A stretch of 64,000 nt of DNA from the NCBI RefSeq assembly GCF_032050975.1, contig NZ_CP116967.1, positions 4,461,001 through 4,525,000 on the forward strand, in the 5' to 3' direction. The notes below the pieces were generated by a model, which did no database searches, had not been told where the DNA came from, and saw only the letters and a list, made by a program, of their open reading frames with translations. The stretch's first letter is position 1. Each line of letters begins with the position of its first letter. This document shows, in pieces, positions 1 through 8,233 of the stretch. The stretch is from Candidatus Nitrospira allomarina (GTDB lineage Bacteria > Nitrospirota > Nitrospiria > Nitrospirales > UBA8639). A program made the translations under genes and the position numbers.

Positions 1-262
1 AGGTGCCTTCTCCCCTTCTTGACCCGATGAACTGAATGACGTTTTTGTCAGGACTTGGAAGTAATGCGGCGATATTTTGTGCCATGACCATTAATTCGGA
101 TTCACCATATAGCCTTGGACAAGACGTTGTATTTCTAACTTGTAATAAAGAAGGGGACGGGATGGATACAGAAGGAACTTCTATTGGCTCCTTTTTTGAT
201 TCATTGCCGGCAGCCAGCTTTTCTCCATACGCAATCTGAAGGGCATCGTAAATTTTACTCAT
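1..262 (-). CDS. BY-kinase / CpsD-CapB-like polysaccharide tyrosine kinase, N-terminal part (cut by window edge)
   Basis: Only the first 87 codons are present; the gene runs off the left edge. The protein opens MSKIYDAL, has a low-complexity Ser/Pro/Glu-rich linker (residues ~18-45), then a conserved stretch ending FIGSRRGEGT at residues ~78-87, which fits the start of a Walker A loop of the bacterial tyrosine (BY) kinases that work with Wzz-type chain-length proteins. BY-kinases autophosphorylate on C-terminal tyrosines and control polymer length and export at the inner membrane. The ATG lies only 9 nt after the stop of the preceding ATPase gene, so it belongs to the same operon as the ATPase, Wzz and Wza-type genes. 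The family call rests on a partial P-loop and on context; the catalytic part is outside the window. Confidence 0.6.
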   Translation of the reverse strand, partial: MSKIYDALQIAYGEKLAAGNESKKEPIEVPSVSIPSPSLLQVRNTTSCPRLYGESELMVMAQNIAALLPSPDKNVIQFIGSRRGEGT

Positions 263-271
263 AATGTTGTC

Positions 272-1636
272 TTATTCTTTCACGTACTCAGGTAACACAA
301 TTTTTTGACCTGGAAGAATGATATCGGGATCGCTGATTTGTGGGTTATGCCGTCGGAGCCATTCCACATATTGCCGGCTTGAGGAACCATAGGCTTCGTT
401 GGCAATTTGACTCAAATTATCCCCTTCTTTGACCGCCCTGGTAATTGGTGAACCCTGGCTTGGCTTTGAAGCTACCCCGGTTTGATCCCTGAGTTTACCA
501 TCAGACTTGGAGGTTTCTATTACCTTTTCGACGGATTTTTTTGTCAGACCGGAATCCACTCCCCCTTTATCCGCATGAGGAATGGGTCTTTCTATTTGAG
601 AGACAGATGAGGCCATAGGGATTGACTGCTCTTCAATTTGCCCTATGTTTTCTTCGGACATTTTTTCAGAGGAGGTCGCCCTCGCATTCTGGCTATCACG
701 TTCGCTCAAGCCTATTTGGGATACTCCCACGGTTCCAGGAAGGAATATCGGGCTTAACAAAAAAGCCCCAATTGCCAAAAGTATGATCACGGCAACACCG
801 ACCGCCCACTTCATAAGATAAGATGAACGAGAGCCATCCAAGTCAGCAAGAATTTCCCGCACCTCGCTTACAGAAACCGGTTTTTGTTGCCTACCATATC
901 CAGTGATCAGGGCATTATCGCAAAGAATATTAATTCTACGTGGAATGCCCTGAGCCTCGCGAATAATAAGCTTCATGGCTCCCTGCGTAAATAAAGGGGC
1001 CCCGGTGGTTGAAGACAGTGCAACCCGATGTTCAATATATGCTTGGCTCTCTTTGGGTTGCAGCGGGTGTATCGTTGCACGAAGGGCAATGCGTTGGTTC
1101 AAGGACTTCAAGGTAGGATGATTGAGTAATGCTGTTAATTCCGGCTGCCCGATTAAAACAATTTGGATAAGCTTGTCTGTGGATGTTTCCAAATTAGAGA
1201 GCAGCCGTAACTGTTCCAAGGTTTTAACCGGCATATTTTGAGCTTCGTCAATGACCAGCACAACCGTGCTGTCCGACCGGTATTCCTGAATCAATGCTTC
1301 CTGGAGTTGATTGACCATTTCAGCCGAATCTTCATGAGACGGAACAAGGTCAAGGCTTCGAAATATATCGGTCAGAAGCCCGTGAAATGATAAAACTGGA
1401 TTAAGAATGTAGACTGTTTTCTGTTTTCGGTCACTTGTCTTTTCAAGGTACGCACGAATAATCGTCGTTTTTCCTACGCCGACTTCGCCATATATGGCGA
1501 CAAAGCCTTTTCTTCTCTCAATTCCATAGATAATCGCCCCCATCGCTTCCTTATGGCTGGGGCTTAGATAAAGGAAATTTGGGTCAGGAGTAGTATGAAA
1601 TGGTTCTTTTTTGAGACCGTAAAACGCTAGATACAT
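272..1636 (-). CDS. ExeA/GspA-like secretion ATPase (PEP-CTERM-locus type) with transmembrane segment and C-terminal LysM
   Basis: A 454-residue AAA ATPase. Residues 1-30 carry the family opening (FYGLKKEPFHTTPDPNFLYL). Walker A is GEVGVGKTT at 50-58 and Walker B is VVLVIDEAQ around 125-133. An RRIN-type sensor motif follows near 235. A single membrane helix lies at about 275-297, followed by a Ser/Glu-rich linker and a LysM domain in the last ~55 residues (EGDNLSQIANEAYG ... LPGQKIVLP). Related ATPases occur beside exosortase/PEP-CTERM EPS loci and in ExeA/GspA, where a peptidoglycan-binding domain sits in the periplasm. Here LysM would play that role. The gene sits between wzz and the BY-kinase gene, 16 nt after wzz. 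I infer that it energises assembly or positioning of the envelope export complex; no direct evidence is visible. Confidence 0.82.
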   Translation of the reverse strand: MYLAFYGLKKEPFHTTPDPNFLYLSPSHKEAMGAIIYGIERRKGFVAIYGEVGVGKTTIIRAYLEKTSDRKQKTVYILNPVLSFHGLLTDIFRSLDLVPSHEDSAEMVNQLQEALIQEYRSDSTVVLVIDEAQNMPVKTLEQLRLLSNLETSTDKLIQIVLIGQPELTALLNHPTLKSLNQRIALRATIHPLQPKESQAYIEHRVALSSTTGAPLFTQGAMKLIIREAQGIPRRINILCDNALITGYGRQQKPVSVSEVREILADLDGSRSSYLMKWAVGVAVIILLAIGAFLLSPIFLPGTVGVSQIGLSERDSQNARATSSEKMSEENIGQIEEQSIPMASSVSQIERPIPHADKGGVDSGLTKKSVEKVIETSKSDGKLRDQTGVASKPSQGSPITRAVKEGDNLSQIANEAYGSSSRQYVEWLRRHNPQISDPDIILPGQKIVLPEYVKE

Positions 1637-1652
1637 AGTGATAAATTTCTGT

Positions 1653-3131
1653 TTACAGCTTTTGCCCGAAAGTAGCCAGGAGGGGGAGATTTAAATCGTT
1701 TGCCGCTTGTTCCGGGCGAGTATAGGCACCTTGAAAGTACTCTAGGAGAAGTCCAAATCCAGTTCCAGCCAATATCCCCAAAATAGCTCCCAAAGTTACA
1801 AGCAATATTGGAGAACGTCCCGCTGGCCCACCGGGTACCTCGGCGCGTTGGATTACACTAATGTTGGCCATTTTGAGCCGGTCCATTTCTTCAGATACAT
1901 TCGCTTCTTCTACTCGAGTAAGATACAAATTGTAATTTTGCTCATCTGCTGCTCTCTGCCGCTCAAGGACAATCAGTTCTTTATTTAATTCATCAAGCCT
2001 CTGGATTTTTTTGTCCAGATCCTCGATTTGAAGGGCAATCACCTGACTGCTTGCCTGGAGGGTCGTTGACTCAGACACGGCTCCCAGCCTCTCCTTTTCA
2101 AGCTCGCTGTACATCGCTTTCTTTCCGCTTGCTATGGTATTAGCGCGCTCGTTCTTCTGTTCGGCAAGAATAAACTGTTCCACCTGGTCAATTTCTTTTC
2201 GAAGGTTCAAAACAGGAAAACTAGTTTCGGTGTATTTTGCTAGAAGCTTTTGTTCTTCCCGTTTCAGAGCAAACAATTCCGCCTTGGCTTTTTCCAGATT
2301 ACCCCCTTCTTCCACCGTTGATACAGAAATATTATCGAGAATAGTTTTCATCTGAGTTTCCAGGGAAGCGATTTTACCTACCAATCCTTGCAGCTTATTC
2401 TTAGTCGTTTTGTATTCACTATCCAGTGTGGCCCGTTGATCCAGAAGACGGCGTTGTTGTTCGACAAGAGGGGAGGAAAGATCATGCCTATGCTTAAACG
2501 CCTGAAGATTTGCTTCCGCCTGTTCCAATTTCTCCTGGTAGGTATGTAATTGCTTCGTTAAAAACGAAGCCTTCGGATCGCTAAACACTTGAAGATGCTT
2601 CTCTTTCAATAAGTCAACAAGGAGATTGAGTGCTTCAGCTGCTACCTTAGGTCGGGGATTTAAATATGATATTTCAAGCACGCTCGAACCCTTGACCGGG
2701 GTGGGCAACAGATTTTTCATAAAAGTGGACACACCCTTCTCTAAAGGGTCTTGAATCTCCAATGAAGGATCCAAAAATTCCGGATAAACTTTTTCAACAC
2801 CTAAAGTACTCACGACCCGTCTTATGAGGTCTCTACTAGAAATGATCTCCATTTCTGATTGAAGAGCAGCCTCCTCATTATATTTAACAAATTGACCTTC
2901 TTTCCCTACTTCAGGACGGAATACATGTTCCCTCCCAACCTTCAAGAGCAAACTCGTTTTAGCCTCATAGAGAGGGACCAACGTAAAGACATACCCTGCG
3001 ACAATCCCAAAAACCAACAGAAAAATAGTGATTACCTTATTTTTATGCTTAAAGAGAGCGGTCAGGATATCTCGTAGACTTCCCAAGGGGTAAGGCAAAC
3101 CCTCATCCGCTGCATAAACTTCAGGTTCCAT
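1653..3131 (-). CDS. Wzz-type polysaccharide chain-length determinant (PCP family)
   Basis: A 492-residue inner-membrane protein. The first membrane helix is at about 33-53, followed by the Wzz domain (YEAKTSLLLKVGRE). A long periplasmic coiled coil fills about 170-420, and a second membrane helix at ~445-468 follows the Pro-rich PGGPAGRSP motif. The short cytoplasmic tail resembles the linker between Wzz and BY-kinase modules, but no kinase domain is fused; the kinase is the separate gene at the window edge. The start has a good ribosome site (AGGGA, 8 nt upstream), partly inside the end of the preceding gene, whose stop is 3 nt away, so translation is probably coupled. The family sets polymer length and bridges to the outer-membrane channel. 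The coiled-coil half is visibly related to the neighbouring hybrid protein. Confidence 0.88.
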   Translation of the reverse strand: MEPEVYAADEGLPYPLGSLRDILTALFKHKNKVITIFLLVFGIVAGYVFTLVPLYEAKTSLLLKVGREHVFRPEVGKEGQFVKYNEEAALQSEMEIISSRDLIRRVVSTLGVEKVYPEFLDPSLEIQDPLEKGVSTFMKNLLPTPVKGSSVLEISYLNPRPKVAAEALNLLVDLLKEKHLQVFSDPKASFLTKQLHTYQEKLEQAEANLQAFKHRHDLSSPLVEQQRRLLDQRATLDSEYKTTKNKLQGLVGKIASLETQMKTILDNISVSTVEEGGNLEKAKAELFALKREEQKLLAKYTETSFPVLNLRKEIDQVEQFILAEQKNERANTIASGKKAMYSELEKERLGAVSESTTLQASSQVIALQIEDLDKKIQRLDELNKELIVLERQRAADEQNYNLYLTRVEEANVSEEMDRLKMANISVIQRAEVPGGPAGRSPILLVTLGAILGILAGTGFGLLLEYFQGAYTRPEQAANDLNLPLLATFGQKL

Positions 3132-3134
3132 ATG

Positions 3135-4319
3135 TTATTTCCCTACAAAATTTCCTTCTGCTGCTATTGTGCCGGAATCTTCTCCAGGCACATTTGTTGA
3201 GCGAAGAAGGACGGCTACTTCGGGATTTTTGAGTTGCCCAGAATACGTCTTGATTAAAATCGCTCGAATTTGTTCTACAGTATGTCCAACAACAGTAATT
3301 TCTCCAACCAACTGCAAGGCGATCCGTCCATCAGGCCGGACTAGAACTGTTTCATTGAGTTCGGGATTAAAAAAGAATTTAATATCGAGCTGATCCCCGA
3401 CCTGAATTTGATAATCTTGTGGTGGGGTTTTACCTACTTTGGTGAGGTAATTGATGTAATTTTTTTCATCTGCTGTGACTTGGCGCCGAAGTTCATCGAG
3501 TTCCGGCCCCAAATTTCTCAGCCTATTCAGTTCCTTGTCCACTTCAGCAATTTGTTGCTTGATCACGCCACTTTGGGCTTCAGCCGAAACGAGGTCGGCT
3601 TGAGTGTGAAATAATTGCATTTCCATCTCAAGATAGAGCGGATTCTTGCCAGTGGAAACACTTCGTGCCACCTGAGACTCCTGTTCCTTTATGAACTGAT
3701 TAATCAATTCCATTTCTTTTCGAATTGATTGAACATGGGGGTTATTCTCGGTGTATTTGTTTAATAATTCCTGTTCTTTTAATTGGAGGCTCAATAAATT
3801 ATTCTTGGCTCCACCAACTACACCTTGCTCTGAAGCCGAACTTGATAGAGGAATCTGTTCAGGAATCTGGCTTATCTGATCCTGAATCCAGGCGAGCTTC
3901 TCTTGAAAGCCCTTTACTTGATTTTCGGCCTGCTTTAATGAGTCGTCCAAAGATTTACGCTGTTGAAGAAGATGATTCATTTGCGTTTCAATTAAAATTA
4001 TTCCATGCTTCCGTTGAAAATCTTGAAGACGTCCCTCGGATTCTTCCAGACTTTGCTGGTAAGAACGAAGTTGTTGCTTCATAATCGAAAATACCTGATT
4101 GTCGGAATTTTCAACATCTGCCGGACTCGAAGCAGTTCCGGTCACTGGTCCCCCAGGGTCCGCATAAGAGAAACCCTGGAAAGCCAGGGTACCCCCAAAC
4201 ACAATGATTACAAGTAAAAAAGACAATGAGATTGTCATAACTAGACTATGTCTGTAGAAAGGTCGAAAAGCTAATTGAGGCTTTATAATATTCACGGTAT
4301 TCCTTTCATCCCCTTTCAA
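3135..4319 (-). CDS. Hybrid protein: membrane-anchored Wzz-like coiled coil fused to a Wza-type polysaccharide-export domain
   Basis: A 394-residue protein with an unusual arrangement. Residues ~25-52 form one membrane helix or uncleaved signal. Residues ~75-300 are a Wzz-like coiled coil with the same motifs as the next gene (EQELLNKYTE, ADEKNYINYLTKV). Residues ~305-375 are a polysaccharide-export domain (YQIQVGDQLDIKFFFNPELN, then VRPDGRIALQLVGE) that is nearly the same as the corresponding part of the Wza-like lipoprotein at 4423-5184. It has no second transmembrane helix like Wzz, and the chain stops soon after the export domain, lacking the SLBB tail of Wza. It therefore looks like a gene assembled from parts of its two neighbours. 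It may tie the length regulator to the outer-membrane channel. The order wza - hybrid - wzz - ATPase - kinase indicates one operon. Confidence 0.8.
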   Translation of the reverse strand: MKGDERNTVNIIKPQLAFRPFYRHSLVMTISLSFLLVIIVFGGTLAFQGFSYADPGGPVTGTASSPADVENSDNQVFSIMKQQLRSYQQSLEESEGRLQDFQRKHGIILIETQMNHLLQQRKSLDDSLKQAENQVKGFQEKLAWIQDQISQIPEQIPLSSSASEQGVVGGAKNNLLSLQLKEQELLNKYTENNPHVQSIRKEMELINQFIKEQESQVARSVSTGKNPLYLEMEMQLFHTQADLVSAEAQSGVIKQQIAEVDKELNRLRNLGPELDELRRQVTADEKNYINYLTKVGKTPPQDYQIQVGDQLDIKFFFNPELNETVLVRPDGRIALQLVGEITVVGHTVEQIRAILIKTYSGQLKNPEVAVLLRSTNVPGEDSGTIAAEGNFVGK

Positions 4320-4422
4320 AGCAAATCTCTTAAAATGCTATAAACTCATTAATTATAGAAAAGGGCTGAGCCTGGAAATTCAAGTAGCGTTCTTACACTC
4401 TTACACTTGCAAACATATTGAC

Positions 4423-5184
4423 TTACCAAAATGACCTGGGCACATAGACCATATCAGACGGAAGCAGTCGAATATCCTGGCTCAAATCACCTCCATTGAG
4501 GGCCCCATCTAAATCCACATTAATGACAAACCTCTGACCATCTTGATCCTCTCGGATGACTTTTACGTCGCTTTTCTTCGCCGTGTCTTCCTTCATGCCC
4601 CCGGCACGCGCAATTGCTTGCAATACGCTTAGGGATCCAACCATTTCATATTCCCCCGGTGTTTTGACCTCTCCATCGACATAGATTCTATAAGGCTCCC
4701 GAATCGAACGAACAATGACGGCAATCTCTGGATTTTTTAGTTGCCCAACATATTTTTTCTCCAAAACGCCTTTGAGTTGCGCTGGGGTGAGATCTGCGGC
4801 TTTAACCTCATGAACTAATTGCAGGGAAATATGTCCATCAGGCCGCACAACTAAATCTTCTTCGTTTAACTCCGGATTAAAGAAGAATTTTACGCTCAAT
4901 TGGTCGCCGGGTTGGATGATATAACGCGGATCATCAACGCTAATTTGTTCATGCTCCTTCCCATTACCCATAGATGGATGTTCAACATTAGTTTTTCCAG
5001 CCAAAGCAGGGTAACCATTGGGTTCCAGGCTTGAAGCATCTACTGTTTTCATCCCCTTCCACCCTGAATTACACCCACACAGAAGAATAAATGTGGTCAC
5101 AACAATTAGAATTCTCATCCTCTTATATTCCTTCATAAAGTAACGAACCTCTCTGACCCCTCTATGGTCACTCAATTGCACCAT
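4423..5184 (-). CDS. Wza-like outer-membrane polysaccharide export lipoprotein
   Basis: A 253-residue protein. A hydrophobic signal (RILIVVTTFILLCGC) ends in a lipobox-like LCGC, predicting a lipidated Cys at about residue 38. The poly-export domain follows at ~82-160 (YIIQPGDQLSVKFFFNPELN; VRPDGHISLQL), then an SLBB-type domain at ~165-250 (VDGEVKTPGEYEM ... LLPSDMVYVP). It is short for Wza, with one SLBB repeat. Three Met codons compete as start: 5184 (AGGA, good spacing), 5136 and 5118. I kept 5184 for its ribosome site, although a start at 5118 gives the neatest signal peptide. The family forms the outer-membrane channel through which Wzy- or ABC-dependent polymers leave the cell. It is the first gene of the export operon. 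Confidence 0.85.
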   Translation of the reverse strand: MVQLSDHRGVREVRYFMKEYKRMRILIVVTTFILLCGCNSGWKGMKTVDASSLEPNGYPALAGKTNVEHPSMGNGKEHEQISVDDPRYIIQPGDQLSVKFFFNPELNEEDLVVRPDGHISLQLVHEVKAADLTPAQLKGVLEKKYVGQLKNPEIAVIVRSIREPYRIYVDGEVKTPGEYEMVGSLSVLQAIARAGGMKEDTAKKSDVKVIREDQDGQRFVINVDLDGALNGGDLSQDIRLLPSDMVYVPRSFW

Positions 5185-5525
5185 AAAACGTCCTGATAGA
5201 GGAACTTAAAATAGGACTTCCCCGCATCATTAAAAATTTTATATTTTTCATACACTTATAGCATCACGCGAAAAACTATTAACCCTCAATGTACCAAGTT
5301 TAGCTTAGGTACATTTATCAATATATTTTTCATCCGAACCATAAATGTTACCTCATAAAACGAATTTCTATCAAGACCGATAAAAATTGAACTTTATCCC
5401 CTGTCGGAAGTATTGGTCTGGAAATTTAGAACGACCCTGACTTTAACCCCTTTAAGTTCTCCACCAGAATCGAATCAACATGCCATCATCCACCATCTTT
5501 CAGTCGCAGGATCTAGCTTGCCTCA
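5185..5525. other. Intergenic region between the fusion gene and the wza operon
   Basis: This 341-nt AT-rich stretch has no convincing gene. It holds a possible promoter for the export operon (listed separately) and a small imperfect inverted repeat at 5291-5312 (GTACCAAG ... CTTAGGTAC, one bulged base). The repeat lies just upstream of the promoter candidate and could be an operator or a weak hairpin. A short plus-strand reading frame starting at 5480 runs antisense into the downstream gene and looks like chance. Confidence 0.4.
5255..5282 (-). promoter_or_regulatory. Possible sigma-70-type promoter for the wza export operon
   Basis: Read on the minus strand: a weak -35 TTAATA (5277-5282), a 16-nt spacer, then an extended -10 TGCTATAAG whose hexamer TATAAG is at 5255-5260. 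It lies about 70 nt before the wza start and is followed only by that operon. The -35 is poor, and in AT-rich DNA such matches occur by chance, so confidence is low. Confidence 0.28.
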
Positions 5526-6644
5526 TCAATGAATTTGATATTCCTCACTCATCGCTGCCATTTCCAAAATTTCAGGACGGTGAAAAGTTGGCACCAGCTG
5601 CTGAAGAAGAAGTTCAATCACCGAGGGAGAATGACCCAATATCTGCACATCCTCCAGCTTGCTCAGAATATTATTCAAGAATGCCGGATCAAGGGATTGT
5701 CCCGATTGAATCCTGAGGATTTTATCAATTGATGAAGGCACAGCCTGCTCACATTCCCCAACCAATTCTTCTTCGAGTTTTTCTCCGGGGCGAAGGCCGA
5801 TAAACTGGATAGGAATATTTTTCTCCGGCACATGACCAGAGAGTCGAATGAGGTTACGCGCAAGGTCCACCAGTTTAATTTGTCCTCCCATCTCCAGGAC
5901 ATAAATCGCCCCTTGCTCGCCAAGGGCTGCAGCCTGCAATACTAAGATCACTGCTTCTGGAATCAACATAAAGTAACGGCGCACCTCCGGATGCGTGACG
6001 GTGACTGGTCCACCGGCCTTAATCTGTTTTTGGAAGCGGGGTACGACACTGCCATTACTGCCCAAGACATTGCCAAAGCGAACGGTCAGAAATCGAGTTT
6101 GACTGTGACTCGCCATGGCCTGGACAACCAATTCCGCTACCCGCTTGGTCGCTCCCATGACACTGGACGGATTCACAGCCTTATCTGTCGAAATCAACAC
6201 AAAATGCTCGGCGCCGAAGTGGGCGGCCGCTTCGGCCACTAAACGGGTCCCCAGGATATTGTTCTTGAAAGCCTCCCCCGGGTTCACCTCCATTAATGGA
6301 ACATGCTTGTGAGCCGCCGCATGGAAGATTATTTCCGGGCGGTACGTTTTAAATGTCTCATGGAGACGGGGAACATCCGTGATATCTCCCAACACTTCAT
6401 GAAGCACACCGGAGTTACCTTGGTCGGTCAGCTCCCCTGCAATGGCGTATAAGCTATTCTCGTGCCGTTCATATAGGATAAGTGCTTTGGGGGCAAGCGC
6501 GACAATTTGGCGGCAGAGTTCCGAACCAATAGATCCGCCAGCCCCTGTTACCAAGACCCGCTTCCCATCGATTAAATTTCGCACTGGCTGAGGATCCAAC
6601 CCCACGGGGGGGGCGCTGAAGCAGGTCTTCAATTGCGAGATCAC
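5526..6644 (-). CDS. FlaA1/CapD/WbpM-type nucleotide-sugar 4,6-dehydratase, SDR half (separated by a frameshift from its N-terminal half)
   Basis: The 372-codon frame holds the catalytic SDR domain of the membrane dehydratases that act on UDP-GlcNAc-type sugars. The NAD-binding loop is VLVTGAGGSIGSEL at ~30-43. The active-site region is STDKAVNPSSVMGATKR, with Lys but Met where classical SDRs have Tyr, as described for WbpM. The GEKLEEEL motif follows near residue 285. Its own possible start is a GTG without a ribosome site, and the first ~20 residues match the family only after VGLDPQPV. This is therefore not an independent gene but the C-terminal half of the 846-residue protein that would be read from 8067 if the C8 run at 6606-6613 had seven C. 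Product as drawn: either made by slippage or dead. Confidence 0.85.
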   Translation of the reverse strand: MISQLKTCFSAPPVGLDPQPVRNLIDGKRVLVTGAGGSIGSELCRQIVALAPKALILYERHENSLYAIAGELTDQGNSGVLHEVLGDITDVPRLHETFKTYRPEIIFHAAAHKHVPLMEVNPGEAFKNNILGTRLVAEAAAHFGAEHFVLISTDKAVNPSSVMGATKRVAELVVQAMASHSQTRFLTVRFGNVLGSNGSVVPRFQKQIKAGGPVTVTHPEVRRYFMLIPEAVILVLQAAALGEQGAIYVLEMGGQIKLVDLARNLIRLSGHVPEKNIPIQFIGLRPGEKLEEELVGECEQAVPSSIDKILRIQSGQSLDPAFLNNILSKLEDVQILGHSPSVIELLLQQLVPTFHRPEILEMAAMSEEYQIH

Positions 6645-8067
6645 GGATTTGACTGATCGTGACTTTGCCTTCCAGGATATCGCCTAGGTTCGGGAGAGTT
6701 TTGATGCGAACGTTAAAGGGGGCCAGCAGTGCGGTAATATCTCGAAGAACCGCTGAATTTGTCCCAGGCAGGGCTACCAACACTTCCTCGGGTTTGTGCG
6801 TGTGAAGAATCCGTGACAGATCCTGGCGTGTTCCCAGAACTTTGATACCATGGATGCGCTTGCTTACTTTCGAGACATCATCGTCCACAAATCCAATGGG
6901 CGTATAGGAGGAAGTGGAATGTGATTGCATCTCCCGAACGATGTTTTCCCCTGCATCGCCGGCCCCAATTATTAGAACTCGTTTTGTCTTTCTCAGGACC
7001 TTCCGTTCCCGAAAGATTCGAACCGCAAGCCGGATCCCACAAAGAAACCCGATCAACAGGATACTATCGATAATAAAGATAGACCGGGGATAGCCGGTGA
7101 TACCGAATCCCCATTTGACGAGACCATAGAATACTATGGTTCCAGCCAACACCCCACCCGTAATTTTCTTTAAATCCCAAATACTAATATACCGCCACAG
7201 GCCTTCATTGAGGCGAAAGATCATAAAGGCAATCCCACGAATTACAAGCAGCCCTGGCAAAGTCTTGAGCAGAAGTTGGCTGGCGTCTTCGGGGATATGG
7301 CCGTCAAATCTCAACCAGAACGCCAGATAATAGGCCAACACAATCAGTGCCAGATCCAACGTAATAATGATGGGTCGCCGATATTTGGTAATAAGCTGGA
7401 AAATTACGGATCCTTCAAGAAAAGCCACCTCATCATGATTGTCACGATCGGTGACCTTTAAAATGACGCTTCGCAGGCCCAGCAGTTGCAATAACGTCTG
7501 GGCAATGACGGCAAGGTCAAATGCTAAAGAGGCATGCTCGATATATAATTTGGCTAATCGGATTTTTTCCGGCAGGATGGTATTCGTGTACTCATCTTCG
7601 GGTTTGTCTACCTTTCCGAGCATACCCTGTTCATCAATGTACTTCAGAGAAGCCAGGTCCGTTAAACCAGGCCGGACCGTCAAAACATCGTGATAGTCCT
7701 CTTTGAACTTTTCGACATAATAAGCCACCTCAGGACGTGGGCCGACCAGACTCATATCCCCTATCAAAACATTGAACAGCTGAGGAAGCTCGTCAAGTTT
7801 CAACTGACGCAAAAAACGTCCAATGCGGGTCACACGCGGATCTTCGCCGATGGTCAGCTCCCCTCCCTTTTGGGAGGCGTCCAATGCCATCGTGCGAAAC
7901 TTATACAGACAAAATGGCCGAAACCCACGACCCACGCGCACCTGTCGAAATAAGACAGGCCCTCGGGAATCCATTTTAATAAGGAGGGCGAGCACGACAA
8001 AGAGGGGGGTACACACCACTAACCCTAAAAACGCACCAAGAGTGTCAAACACACGCTTAGTCATCAA
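6469..8067 (-). CDS. Monotopic phosphoglycosyl transferase fused to the membrane/CoA-binding half of a CapD-type dehydratase (frameshifted before the SDR domain)
   Basis: The 532-codon frame has two parts. Residues 1-~205 are a WcaJ/PglC-like sugar-phosphate transferase: re-entrant helix at ~8-30, KFRTM, DELPQLFNVL and SLVGPRPE. It would load the first sugar phosphate on undecaprenyl phosphate. Residues ~225-345 are the four membrane helices, and ~365-480 the Rossmann domain (VLIIGAGDAGEN) that precede the SDR domain in FlaA1/WbpM proteins. Family-like sequence stops exactly at LLQRPP, where eight C shift the frame, and the last ~45 residues are unrelated to any domain. With seven C the reading continues RPPVGLDPQPV into the SDR frame, giving one 846-residue bifunctional enzyme that would make a modified UDP-sugar and transfer it. 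No flanking gene is needed to explain the break. Confidence 0.85.
   Translation of the reverse strand: MMTKRVFDTLGAFLGLVVCTPLFVVLALLIKMDSRGPVLFRQVRVGRGFRPFCLYKFRTMALDASQKGGELTIGEDPRVTRIGRFLRQLKLDELPQLFNVLIGDMSLVGPRPEVAYYVEKFKEDYHDVLTVRPGLTDLASLKYIDEQGMLGKVDKPEDEYTNTILPEKIRLAKLYIEHASLAFDLAVIAQTLLQLLGLRSVILKVTDRDNHDEVAFLEGSVIFQLITKYRRPIIITLDLALIVLAYYLAFWLRFDGHIPEDASQLLLKTLPGLLVIRGIAFMIFRLNEGLWRYISIWDLKKITGGVLAGTIVFYGLVKWGFGITGYPRSIFIIDSILLIGFLCGIRLAVRIFRERKVLRKTKRVLIIGAGDAGENIVREMQSHSTSSYTPIGFVDDDVSKVSKRIHGIKVLGTRQDLSRILHTHKPEEVLVALPGTNSAVLRDITALLAPFNVRIKTLPNLGDILEGKVTISQIRDLAIEDLLQRPPRGVGSSASAKFNRWEAGLGNRGWRIYWFGTLPPNCRACPQSTYPI
6606..6613 (-). repeat. Homopolymer run of eight C (minus strand) at the frameshift
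   Basis: The plus strand reads CAC, eight G, then CGCTGAA. Coding-strand translation is in the transferase frame before the run and in the dehydratase frame after it; removing one base restores a single frame. Mononucleotide G/C runs of this length are classic slipped-strand sites, and they are also the commonest place for sequencing indels. Confidence 0.9.
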
Positions 8068-8233
8068 CGATACTCCTGAATGGACATTGCAACCACTTCG
8101 CTGGAATGTGGATTTTGATCTCTGTTATTTTCCAATTAGATGGAAAAGGAGAGCTACCACCATAAGGAGGGGGGGAACATACCATGTATCCACTAAAAAG
8201 CTTCAAGAATCTAAGTCTCAATATCTCAATTAC

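Noticed and set aside
36-239. A 67-codon plus-strand frame at the left edge.
   Set aside because: It is antisense to the BY-kinase start, which has the better family evidence and operon fit.
5291-5312. Inverted repeat GTACCAAG/CTTAGGTAC as an intrinsic terminator of the fusion gene.
   Set aside because: It is short, has a bulge and is not followed by a T run; it is mentioned only as a possible operator.
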